From the NCBI GenBank assembly GCA_050180235.1, contig JBFXEJ010000003.1:62001-126000 (forward strand): a stretch of 64,000 bases of DNA, read 5' to 3'. This DNA is from JAABRU01 sp050180235. Its GTDB lineage: Bacteria > Desulfobacterota > Desulfobacteria > Desulfobacterales > Desulfococcaceae. Shown here in pieces: positions 56,149 through 64,000 of the stretch. The notes beneath the pieces were generated by a model. The model saw only the letters and a program-made list of their open reading frames with translations, was not told the origin of the DNA and ran no database searches. The position numbers and the translations under genes are program-made. Every line of letters begins with the position of its first letter. Position 1 is the first letter of the stretch.

Positions 56149-56601
56149 ATGATCCGCTACGTTCACACCAATATCATTGCACAGGATTGGCAGAAACTGG
56201 CTGATTTTTATATCAGCGTTTTCGGGTGCAGACTGAAACCTCCGCCCCGGAATCTGAAAGGAGACTGGCTTTCAAAGGCATCAGGCGTGAAAAATGCCGA
56301 ACTCAAAGGCGCTCATCTGCTTCTTCCCGGATACGGAGACGATGGCCCCACTCTGGAAATCTTTTCCTACACAGAAATGCGGGAAAAGGAAAAATCCCTT
56401 GCCAACCGCAAAGGACTGGGGCATATTGCCTTCCGGGTGGATGATGTGGCCGGAATGTTCAGCAAAGTTCTGGAATCCGGCGGAAGCCCGGTGGGAGAAG
56501 TTGTCACGCAGGAAGTCAGTGGAGTGGGAATACTGACCTTTGCCTATGTTTATGATCCGGAAGGGAATATCATTGAACTGCAATCATGGAAAATGCCATA
56601 A
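56149..56601 (+). CDS. VOC-superfamily (glyoxalase-like) protein
   Basis: A 150-aa protein with two beta-alpha-beta-beta-beta modules. IRYVHTNIIAQDWQKLADFY supplies the first metal His position, GLGHIAFRVDDV a second, and the C-terminal DPEGNIIELQSW the Glu. It could be a glyoxalase, dioxygenase or resistance-type protein; the substrate is unknown. AAAGGAGA precedes the ATG. Confidence 0.88.
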   Translation: MIRYVHTNIIAQDWQKLADFYISVFGCRLKPPPRNLKGDWLSKASGVKNAELKGAHLLLPGYGDDGPTLEIFSYTEMREKEKSLANRKGLGHIAFRVDDVAGMFSKVLESGGSPVGEVVTQEVSGVGILTFAYVYDPEGNIIELQSWKMP

Positions 56602-56607
56602 TCCGGT

Positions 56608-56650
56608 CATAAAGGATTGTAACAAAATAACCTGTACAATTTTTCTGCCC
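56608..56650 (+). repeat. TTGTAACRAAATAACC repeat, copy 1
   Basis: GGATTGTAACAAAATAACC, TGTACAATTTTTCTG. The same sequence appears inverted at 59465-59503 and, in part, at 59405-59425. It lies just after the VOC gene. Confidence 0.65.
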
Positions 56651-56692
56651 GGAACCCCTGCTGCATAAGCAATTTAGTTTATCCCATTACGC

Positions 56693-56785
56693 AGAAGATT
56701 TGATGGTACAGCCACGAATTGCACGAATGACACGAATTACGGTTTGTGCATTCGTGCAATTCGTGGCTGTACTGTCAAATTTTCT
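56693..56785. repeat. long inverted repeat, CACGAATTGCACGAATG type
   Basis: Arms of ~37 bp: AGAAGATTTGATGGTACAG plus CCACGAATTGCACGAATG (56693-56729), and the complement at 56749-56785, with two or three mismatches in the outer part and a 19-nt centre. It lies in the 334-bp gap before ubiG and resembles other dispersed non-coding palindromes. Confidence 0.75.
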
Positions 56786-56935
56786 GAGATACCAGTGTTG
56801 AAAAAATCCGTAATGATTTGAATTATTATATAAAAATTTGAAAAACAAACCGGAATCCCGAAAGGGATGACATTATCAGCCGATTTGACCCACTATAGAA
56901 AATATTACAGTCAGATTCAGAGACATGGAAACACA

Positions 56936-57646
56936 ATGACACACTATCATAGCAATGTTGACAGCAGGGAAATCCGCAAATTCGGAAAGATTGCGAGCAG
57001 TTGGTGGGACAGAAACGGGGAATGCAAACCCCTGCATGACATCAATCCGCTGCGGATGGAATACATCCAAAGCTGTGTGAATGTAAAAGGCTGTTCCTTG
57101 CTGGATGCGGGCTGCGGAGGCGGAATTCTCAGTGAATCTCTTGCATCATCAGGAGCGTATGTCACGGGAATTGACATGGGAGAGGAAGCCCTGAACGCAG
57201 CACGGGAACATCTGCAAATAAGCAGATATGAAATCAACTATCTGCAGGCCACAGTGGAGGAAATGGCAGCCGAAAAACCGGAAAGTTTTGATGTAATAAC
57301 CTGCATGGAACTGCTGGAGCATGTTCCTGAACCCTGTTCTGTGGTTCATGCGTGCAGAATGCTGCTCAAACCCGGAGGCCATGTCATTTTTGCCACTTTG
57401 AACCGCAATCTCAAATCCTTTGTTTTTGCAATCATCGGTGCGGAATACATCCTTCGCCTGCTTCCTGCCGGAACCCATTGCCATGCAAAATTCATCAAAC
57501 CTGTGGAACTTGCAAACTGGGCTGCGGATGCGGATTTGTCTGTCACAGATACAGCAGGATTGCAATACAACCCCTTTACCCGGAGATATTTTCTCAGCCG
57601 GAATACAGATGTGAATTATTTCATGCACATGCGGCGTCCGCGCTGA
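56936..57646 (+). CDS. ubiG: UbiG-like O-methyltransferase
   Basis: A 236-aa SAM methyltransferase. The UbiG N-terminal block NVDSREIRKFGKIASSWWD, motif I LLDAGCGGGILSE, and VITCMELLEHVPEP, RMLLKPGGHVIFATLNRN are present, as is the late RYFLSRNTDVNY region. ATG 56936 matches the E. coli UbiG start; the frame extends to 56867. UbiG does the two O-methylations of ubiquinone synthesis. In an anaerobe that uses menaquinone the substrate may differ (inference). Confidence 0.85.
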   Translation: MTHYHSNVDSREIRKFGKIASSWWDRNGECKPLHDINPLRMEYIQSCVNVKGCSLLDAGCGGGILSESLASSGAYVTGIDMGEEALNAAREHLQISRYEINYLQATVEEMAAEKPESFDVITCMELLEHVPEPCSVVHACRMLLKPGGHVIFATLNRNLKSFVFAIIGAEYILRLLPAGTHCHAKFIKPVELANWAADADLSVTDTAGLQYNPFTRRYFLSRNTDVNYFMHMRRPR

Positions 57647-57693
57647 ATTTCTCTGACGGCTTTTTTTTCAAAAACAGGATCAACTCAGAACCC

Positions 57694-58926
57694 ATGCAAA
57701 ATGTCCTTGTTTATCTAATTTTTATCCTTACCTATGTTCTCATTGCATCCCGGAGGCTTACCCTGCTGCCCATTGGCAGACCCGCGGGTGCGCTCTTCGG
57801 TGCGACACTAATGGTTGCAGCAGGCGCACTCACACCGGAGCAAAGCTATCAGGCCATTGACCATAACACCATTCTCCTGCTTTTTTCCATGATGATCCTT
57901 TCCATTTATCTGGAACGGGCTGGATTTTTCATTCTCACTGCACGGAAAATGGGGAAAATCTGCAATACCCCCTGGAAAATGCTGATCGCAGTCGTGCTGA
58001 TTTCCGGTTTTCTCTCCGCATTTCTGATGAATGACACCATCTGCATTTTCATGACGCCCATTGTGGTAAGCATCTGCCGGACATACGGCCTTCCTTTCGG
58101 GCCTTTTCTGATTGCACTCGCGACTTCAGCGAACATTGGCAGTGCGGCCAGTCTGGTGGGAAATCCCCAGAACATGATCATCGGCAGCCTCAGCGGTTTC
58201 AATTTTGGCAGATTCCTTCTCTTTGCAGCGCCTCCCGCTCTGCTGGGTCTGCTTATCAATATTGTGCTGCTGCGGCTGATATACCGGAAACAGATTCCTG
58301 CCGCGTTTTCCTCCCTGTCTGATCCGGAGGAAAATGGCAACGGCAATGGGAAAATGCGCCTGGCTTTGGCAACTGTGCTGTGCGTAATAGCGGGTTTCTT
58401 TGCCGGATGGCATCTGGCCTATACCTCTTTGGCAGGAGTAATGTTTCTCATTATCGCGGATCGGGAGGAACCATCGGAAATCTTTGCCCGGATTGACTGG
58501 TCCATTCTGGTTTTTTTCTGCTGCCTGTTCATTGTGGTGCAGGGACTCAATCTGACCGGAATTGTGGAAAAGGCATGGACGGCCAGCGAATCCTGGCTCC
58601 GTTTTTCCCGTCCGGACGGACTTTTTTTCTTCACCGCTCTGATGACTGCGGGATCAAACATTGTTTCCAACGTGCCCATGGTCATGCTCACCGGCCCGCT
58701 GATTGGCAATCTGGGCCCGGCTGAGGCAGGATGGGTGCTGCTGGCTTTTATTACCACAGTGGCAGGCAATCTGACTCTGATCGGATCTGTGGCAAACATC
58801 ATTGTGGCAGAGGGCGCAAAAAAATATTACACCCTGAATTTTTTTGAATATCTGCGTTTCGGACTGATTTCCACCATTGCAGTGCTGGCTGCGGGAGTGG
58901 GGATGATCTGGCTGATGATGGTATAA
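57694..58926 (+). CDS. ArsB/NhaD-type ion transporter
   Basis: A 410-aa permease with about 11 transmembrane helices. Ion transporter superfamily features are LMNDTICIFMTPIVV and ATSANIGSAASLVGNPQNMI in the first half and NIVSNVPMVMLTGPLI, LTLIGSVANIIVAEGAKK in the second (inverted repeat halves). It may export arsenite or exchange Na+/H+ or another anion. ATG 57694 begins the first helix; upstream in-frame sequence is a shadow of ubiG. It lies 47 nt after ubiG. Confidence 0.85.
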   Translation: MQNVLVYLIFILTYVLIASRRLTLLPIGRPAGALFGATLMVAAGALTPEQSYQAIDHNTILLLFSMMILSIYLERAGFFILTARKMGKICNTPWKMLIAVVLISGFLSAFLMNDTICIFMTPIVVSICRTYGLPFGPFLIALATSANIGSAASLVGNPQNMIIGSLSGFNFGRFLLFAAPPALLGLLINIVLLRLIYRKQIPAAFSSLSDPEENGNGNGKMRLALATVLCVIAGFFAGWHLAYTSLAGVMFLIIADREEPSEIFARIDWSILVFFCCLFIVVQGLNLTGIVEKAWTASESWLRFSRPDGLFFFTALMTAGSNIVSNVPMVMLTGPLIGNLGPAEAGWVLLAFITTVAGNLTLIGSVANIIVAEGAKKYYTLNFFEYLRFGLISTIAVLAAGVGMIWLMMV

Positions 58927-58996
58927 TCAGGCAGAGACAGATTTCTTAAAGCAATAAGGCGGTTTCCAAATATGGAAAGCGAATTTAATAACCTCC

Positions 58997-59507
58997 CGTC
59001 AATCCGGCGAAGTCGGACTCCAGAATAAGTTGAGAATACTGGATTCCGGCTTTCATCGGAATGATGAAGAAAGGGAAGTTATTTACTTTTCATTCCTATA
59101 AATTTACCATGTCTGAAGGAGTCATAAACTGAAAGTTTGTCACCAGATTGTCAGAGGTCAGGCACTGCCAAATTTTCAGTTTGGCACTCCTTTGGCAGAT
59201 TTTTTTAGCAAATCAAACAAATTCAGGTGTATGCAGTTGATAAAAAAAATCAATCCTGAAACCCTAAGGGTTTTCAAAACCCTTAGGGTTTATCCGGCCA
59301 ACTGCGTAACGCCTAAATATGTCAAACTTTCGTTTGTGTGCGCAATGTCCTGCATTTCACATTGGAATCAAGAAGTTATCAACTTTCTGATTTGTCCAAT
59401 GCTAAGGGGCTGTAACAAAATAAACTGTTCCAAACCCTTGGGGTTTTCAAAGCCCTAAGGGTTTCAGACAGAAAAATTGTACAGGTTATTTCGTTACAAA
59501 CCCTAAT
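58997..59507. repeat. repeat-rich intergenic region
   Basis: No gene in 58927-59502. It holds a degenerate REP-type pair (CGTCAATCCGGCG ... GGATTCCGGC, 58997-59070), a strong hairpin AAACCCTAAGGGTTTT / AAAACCCTTAGGGTTT (59258-59291), and a ~105-bp inverted-repeat unit (59400-59507) with ends GGCTGTAACAAAATAAA and TTATTTCGTTACAAACCC enclosing a CCCTTGGGG/CCCTAAGGG hairpin. Its right end overlaps the stop of the CHAT gene. Confidence 0.7.
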
Positions 59508-62178
59508 TCCCATCCCCGAACATCACCAGAGGCGCCCAGTAATACGGGTGCTGCCATTCTTCCCCAAAGCTGCCATTGATCATGTCCAGTTTGATTTCTC
59601 TCAGAGCCTGGGCTCTGTTTTTTCCGGCTTTGAGTTTTTCAAACAGGCCGACATTCAGTTCTTTGGCAGACAGGGATTCCACTGACCATAATGTCACCGT
59701 GACAGCCGGAGTGCCTGCGTACATGAAAGAACGGGTGAGACCCATGACACCTTCCCCGGAAACAGATTTCCCCCGGCCCGTGTTGCAGGCTGAAAGCGTT
59801 ACGAGATCCGCGTTCATTTTCAGTCCAAACACATCAGCCATAGTGAGAAAACCGTCCTGTTTTGTTTCCGGATCAGGATTGGACAGAACCAGCGCAGGCT
59901 GCTGAATGATGCTGGTGGTTTCCGGGATTACGCCGTGGCAGGCAAAGACAAGATAGCGGTAATCATCCAGCCTTTCGGATGTGTTAAAGGCCAGAACATT
60001 GCTGCGGGCTGCCTTTACCTGCAGTTGCAATGGATCGGATCTGAGCGGTGCGTCAAGGAGTTGCCGGATGGCCTCGGCTTCATCTTCGGTTTCCGGAAGC
60101 GGCATAAAATTTCCGTTCATGGTGGAACGGAGCGATTCAGCCTGTAATTCCGAAAGCCTTTCTGAAGAATCCGGCCTGTTTTTTTCTTCTGCGGTGTCTG
60201 CTGTTTCACCATAAACAGGATTTGCAAATGCCAGCAGAGGGTAAAGCGCTCTTTCCTTTCGTCTGGATTTGGATTCACGGATTATGTTCAGCAATGAGGC
60301 TGAGGACAGGTAGGATATGCCGTGACTTTTTATCAGGTAACTGTCATCTTCCGTTTTCAATGCTTCAAAAGGCAGCAGGTAAAGGGGGCCGGTGGGGATG
60401 ATGTAAAGATTTTTGCTTTGTTTTATATGTTTCTGGACTTCATTGGGAAAAAGAAGGGTATAAAGATCCGGAATTTCCACTTTTTCATCTTTTTTCATTC
60501 TGATGATCTCCCCTCTCAGATTTTTTCCTCCGGCTCCAAGAGCATGATTCCTGAAAATCTCCATCTTTTCTGCCAGTTCGTCTCTTCCCGCGTCTATTGC
60601 AGTAAGTGAAAAATTCTTCCTGTCAATTGTCCATACACAGGTCTGATTTTTCATGACATTGTAGATGAGCATGGTTTCACCGGGTTTGAGCAGTTTTTTC
60701 TGAACCGTTTCGCTGCTCACCGGTTTGGGGTATTTGATGGCATAATAATCAGGATAGGCTGTCTGAATGATTTTTTCCAGTTTTTTCAGATCGGACTGAA
60801 CCTGTTTCATTTCTGCTTCAATTCTCTGGACAGCTTTCAGATCTCTTTTTTCAGGGGCTTTCTCTCTCTGGATTGACAACTGACCGGATAACAGTCCGAT
60901 CTGTTTTTCCAATCCGGCTTCCTCCTGCCGGACAGCCTCCGGCAATCCCGCATACTGCCTGGCTCCGCTTTTTCCCATTTCTTCCAGAAAGGTTCTGCCC
61001 TGCTTTCTTTCAAATATTTCAAATGCTCTCCGGTCATAGCCGTCTTTGGGATGCTGCCGGTGCAGTGTATGCAGGGCTTCTATATAGTCATCGTAAACTT
61101 CCTGTTTGTCCTGCATATATCCGATTTTGAATTCGCTGTCCCTCAAACTTGACCTTGCAGATTCAATGGATTGAAGCGATTTTTCAAAATGATCCAAGGC
61201 TTTTTGCAGTTCATTTTTTTGCACATAAAACATGCTGAGACCTTGCTGTAATTCCCAATTTAACTTATGATCAACAATATTATTCTCCCGAACCATCGCC
61301 ATATGTTTTTCCAGATAAGGATAAGCCTGATCCGGTTTATGATATTCCAGATGGATAAAAGCAATACCGAGATAGGTTTCTGCTATTCTAGCTGTTTCCC
61401 TCAGTCCTTGAAATATTGAAGAGGCCTGCTGTTTGCATTTGACAGATTCGTCATATCTGCCGATTTTGAGATAAGCATAGGATAGCCCTGATAACGCAAT
61501 AGCTTCCTTAAGTGTATATTTATATTCCTTTGCTATTGATATGGAATTTAAAAAACAATCTATGGCTTTATCATACAACTCATTAGCTTCATAAAGGATA
61601 CCGAGATTTAACATTGTTGAGATGTTCAAAAGTGAATACCGACCATCTGATTCTGCACGGAGTTCATCAAACACGGCCAAGGATTTTTTATAGTAATCTT
61701 CTGCATTTTCAAAATTTCCAAGCATATGATACGAGGTACCTATTGATTCCAAAGCGCCCTCAATTGCTATGCGTCTGACCAGTCCGTTTTCTCCCATCCA
61801 TTTTTTTGATTGTAAAATTTTCTCATAGGATCGCTCTGTATATTCAAGCCCTTTTATATATTCACCCATCATTGAATACATATTTCCGAGACTTGATAAT
61901 ATGAAAGCTTCCCCTGTTTCGTTACCGACTATTCGGATCTGTACCAAGGCATTTTCATAAAGTTCCGTTGCTTTATCCAAACGTCTTTCCTTTATAGGCA
62001 CCTCAGCCGATTCGACTATTTTATTATACTGTTCAAAGGCATTTCCTTTCTTCTCATCGAAAAAAATTGGAATTAATGATATCCCCAATTCAATTTCCGC
62101 TCGGTATTTATATGCTTTTACAAAGCCGACAGACAGTAACATGAGAAATATAATTACGATGATTTTTTTAAAGCTCAA
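59503..62178 (-). CDS. exported TPR-CHAT protease
   Basis: An 891-aa protein. An N-terminal hydrophobic signal or anchor (~5-22) is followed by about seven TPR units (for example SLGNMYSMMGEYIKGLEYTE, SIGTSYHMLGNFENAEDYYK), a coiled-coil stretch (~420-480) and a C-terminal CHAT domain (~590-891). The dyad is H748 (FACHG) and C798 (LSACNTG), with GEGVMGLTRSFMYAGTPAV after it. It begins 64 nt after the caspase-family gene, so the two are co-transcribed. Likely works at or beyond the inner membrane. Target unknown. Confidence 0.92.
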   Translation of the reverse strand: MSFKKIIVIIFLMLLSVGFVKAYKYRAEIELGISLIPIFFDEKKGNAFEQYNKIVESAEVPIKERRLDKATELYENALVQIRIVGNETGEAFILSSLGNMYSMMGEYIKGLEYTERSYEKILQSKKWMGENGLVRRIAIEGALESIGTSYHMLGNFENAEDYYKKSLAVFDELRAESDGRYSLLNISTMLNLGILYEANELYDKAIDCFLNSISIAKEYKYTLKEAIALSGLSYAYLKIGRYDESVKCKQQASSIFQGLRETARIAETYLGIAFIHLEYHKPDQAYPYLEKHMAMVRENNIVDHKLNWELQQGLSMFYVQKNELQKALDHFEKSLQSIESARSSLRDSEFKIGYMQDKQEVYDDYIEALHTLHRQHPKDGYDRRAFEIFERKQGRTFLEEMGKSGARQYAGLPEAVRQEEAGLEKQIGLLSGQLSIQREKAPEKRDLKAVQRIEAEMKQVQSDLKKLEKIIQTAYPDYYAIKYPKPVSSETVQKKLLKPGETMLIYNVMKNQTCVWTIDRKNFSLTAIDAGRDELAEKMEIFRNHALGAGGKNLRGEIIRMKKDEKVEIPDLYTLLFPNEVQKHIKQSKNLYIIPTGPLYLLPFEALKTEDDSYLIKSHGISYLSSASLLNIIRESKSRRKERALYPLLAFANPVYGETADTAEEKNRPDSSERLSELQAESLRSTMNGNFMPLPETEDEAEAIRQLLDAPLRSDPLQLQVKAARSNVLAFNTSERLDDYRYLVFACHGVIPETTSIIQQPALVLSNPDPETKQDGFLTMADVFGLKMNADLVTLSACNTGRGKSVSGEGVMGLTRSFMYAGTPAVTVTLWSVESLSAKELNVGLFEKLKAGKNRAQALREIKLDMINGSFGEEWQHPYYWAPLVMFGDGN

Positions 62179-62242
62179 ACTTTCCTCTCATCCCCCGAAT
62201 TTGCAGAAATAATTAATATCCCTTATTCAAAAAAAACGTCTG

Positions 62243-64000
62243 CTATTTCACCTGAAATGAATACTGCATGGTTCCCCACTGCGCATTTCTGATCCGGATG
62301 ACCTCGCCGCGTGTTCCGTCCATTGCATTGCTCAGCAGTTTTTCCAAAGGATTCATCTCTTTTTTCTCATCTCTTGCAAATCCTTCGGATTCCAGCAGGG
62401 CCACATCAATGGGCAGTTCCGTTACGATAATCTTAACCGTCTCTTCACCGGCCTGATTGCTTGCCAATGCTGCCACTTCCCGGTAATCCCGTTCTTCCAA
62501 AGGCCGTATCAGGGCATCTTCCTGATTGTCTTCCATTGTGGGAAATACGGCCTGAATTTTTCCATCCGGGGTAATATCAATAAAATAGACATAACAGGAT
62601 TTGTCAGACAGGTTTTTCACAGCAAAGGTGAGAAGATTTTCCGAAGAAAGAATTTTCCCTTCCATTTCCCGGTAATGATATTCCCCCTGCTTCTGATATG
62701 ATCTCCCATCCGGCAGATGCAGGCAGTCCGGATCAGATTCCGGGCATCTGTACGCAGGTTCCCATATTATGGTGCGAAATTCTGTTTTCGGGCCGGTTTC
62801 GGATGCCAGTTTTTTCAGATCTCTGATGCGCGCAATTTTTTTCAGATTCCGTTTCAGCATTTCCATGCCTTTTTGCGGATCTTTGAATGAAATGCGCAGA
62901 TTTTCATTGAGCAGTTTTTCCGTGTCTGTGAGTATCCATACCTCCGGGGGCTGGTCGGGAAAAGACCGGGGCAGTGTGTCGGAAATGTTTTTCCGGATAT
63001 ACTCCCCCTTCTCTTTTTTGGGACGCAGCACATACAGAAGCATTTCACAGGCTTTCTGATCCGCAGCAGGGATGAATGCGGACAATTCCCTTTCCTTTAA
63101 AACTGCCTGCAACTGCTGCATCAGAGACCTGTCTGCATCCAGGGGAAAATCTGCATTCAGAAATACCGGAATGGGTTTGAGGTCATAGGCATGACTTTCT
63201 TCCACCACCAGATCGCCGGGTTTCATCTTTCCGCTGATCTCTGCCAGACTGTCAAAGGGCCTTGTCTGTCTAATCGTAAGCAATGGCAAATCAGCAGTGT
63301 TTTTCATCCGGGGATCATATTTTCGGAAAACAGAACCCTGTGCAATACCGGTCAGGGTTCCTGCCCCGATGACGGCTGTGAGCTCATCCGCATTTACTTT
63401 GATTACCGGTATCCGCGGCGGAGCGGGTTTGAATTCCCCGCCGAATACAGGCATGTTTCTGGATCCTTTGATCTGGGGATGCTGAGAACCCCGGCGTTCC
63501 GTCACCTTTATGCGCACACGCTGGAACAGATCATGCCAGGTTTCTCCGGGCTGTGCCTGCTGCAGCGTCTGCGCCCAGAACCAGGTGAACATGCCGTATG
63601 CCTTATCATCCTCTGTCCGGAATTCCGCCGCAGATTCATCATCCTGTGCCGCTCCGATGAATATGGCGTTGTATGATTTGGAGGATGAAAATTGATTTCT
63701 TCCCAGAAGATGCTCCCGTGTGTCAGCAGGAGCGGCGCGGATAAGAGGGGCATCTTCTCCCCGGCATACACTGGCGGAATGACAGGAATCAGAAACAAAG
63801 ACCACCAGTTCCGTTTTGGAAAGAATGGGAATCAGCCATTCATTGATTTCATCATCCAGAATATCATAATTGTCTTTCTCTTTTTTGTCAGAGCAGCGGG
63901 AACCATAGGATACCCAGGTCTGATCATTTTTTTCCGGTTCCTGTTCATCCAGATTGGGGGTACAGGAACCATGACCGGAATAATGGATGTAAATCCGGTC
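62243..64000 (-). CDS. caspase-family (C14) protease with DUF4384-like region (5' end off window)
   Basis: The frame is open to the right edge (586 codons visible). The visible part starts in the p20-like domain: catalytic His in IYIHYSGHGS (codons from 63994), catalytic Cys in VFVSDSCHSAS. A linker and a C-terminal domain (PTMEDNQEDALIRPLEERDY, EETVKIIVTELPID) of the DUF4384 type follow, common in bacterial caspase homologues. It lies 64 nt upstream of the TPR-CHAT gene. Metacaspase-like enzymes usually cut after Arg or Lys. Confidence 0.88.
   Translation of the reverse strand, partial: DRIYIHYSGHGSCTPNLDEQEPEKNDQTWVSYGSRCSDKKEKDNYDILDDEINEWLIPILSKTELVVFVSDSCHSASVCRGEDAPLIRAAPADTREHLLGRNQFSSSKSYNAIFIGAAQDDESAAEFRTEDDKAYGMFTWFWAQTLQQAQPGETWHDLFQRVRIKVTERRGSQHPQIKGSRNMPVFGGEFKPAPPRIPVIKVNADELTAVIGAGTLTGIAQGSVFRKYDPRMKNTADLPLLTIRQTRPFDSLAEISGKMKPGDLVVEESHAYDLKPIPVFLNADFPLDADRSLMQQLQAVLKERELSAFIPAADQKACEMLLYVLRPKKEKGEYIRKNISDTLPRSFPDQPPEVWILTDTEKLLNENLRISFKDPQKGMEMLKRNLKKIARIRDLKKLASETGPKTEFRTIIWEPAYRCPESDPDCLHLPDGRSYQKQGEYHYREMEGKILSSENLLTFAVKNLSDKSCYVYFIDITPDGKIQAVFPTMEDNQEDALIRPLEERDYREVAALASNQAGEETVKIIVTELPIDVALLESEGFARDEKKEMNPLEKLLSNAMDGTRGEVIRIRNAQWGTMQYSFQVK

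Noticed and set aside
59192..59458. 88-codon ORF before the CHAT gene
   Set aside because: It runs through the CCCTAAGGG hairpins and has no homology-like features.

Overview
This window looks like chromosome from an anaerobic member of the Desulfobacterota. The evidence is a hemB gene beside the siroheme-to-heme radical SAM enzyme AhbC, a selenocysteine-containing SelD with YedF, a fused NuoBCD subunit, and many sensory and CHAT/caspase-type genes. These traits recall large-genome Desulfobacterales of the Desulfonema type. That placement is inference; the window has no rRNA and only one tRNA.

Layout. 1-12 kb: the end of a glycan-type cluster (GT4 glycosyltransferase, methyltransferase), a GAF/PAS/class III cyclase co-transcribed with a repeat-built coiled-coil protein, an exported phosphodiesterase-like lipoprotein, a BrnT/BrnA toxin-antitoxin pair, hemB, ahbC and a zinc-finger-less ClpX paralogue. 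12-21 kb: tRNA-Arg(CCG), a lone receiver protein, the phoH-pgpH-ybeY operon, a MetE/UroD-like protein, an ATP-grasp protein and an ADP-ribosylglycohydrolase. 21-27 kb: a Spy-like periplasmic protein and a MacA-MacB-TolC type efflux set, separated by blocks of CACAGAG repeats. 27.4-30.2 kb: nuoA and nuoBCD behind a consensus promoter, with no further nuo genes.

30.3-36.6 kb is an AT-rich four-gene island: a 506-aa unknown protein, a sigma region 4-like protein, a 198-aa protein and a 1252-aa TPR-CHAT protease. 36.6-42.3 kb is a scrapyard of same-strand toxin-antitoxin, nucleotidyltransferase and Fic genes. It has one very good integron attC site plus two weaker ones, a ~160-bp direct repeat, and at least three small inverted-repeat (MITE-like) insertions. 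One insertion splits fic with a target duplication, and two truncate mazE and mazF.

42.3-46.2 kb holds the selenium operon (small Cys-rich protein, selD with in-frame UGA, yedF), decayed antitoxin/AbiEii remnants and tesB. 46.5-51.4 kb is a giant hybrid histidine kinase with three solute-binding domains and a frameshift in a G6 run. 51.8-58.9 kb has a metallo-beta-lactamase-fold hydrolase, a cluster of nested repeats, an Npt/MFS-like membrane protein fused to HEAT repeats, a VOC protein, ubiG and an ArsB/NhaD-type permease. The window ends with a caspase-family protein (running off the right edge) and, 64 nt downstream, an exported TPR-CHAT protease.

The strongest candidates for something undescribed are the CHAT island with its own small HTH regulator, the caspase-CHAT pair, and the decayed integron-like cassette array. 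Intergenic DNA is unusually rich in dispersed palindromic repeats.
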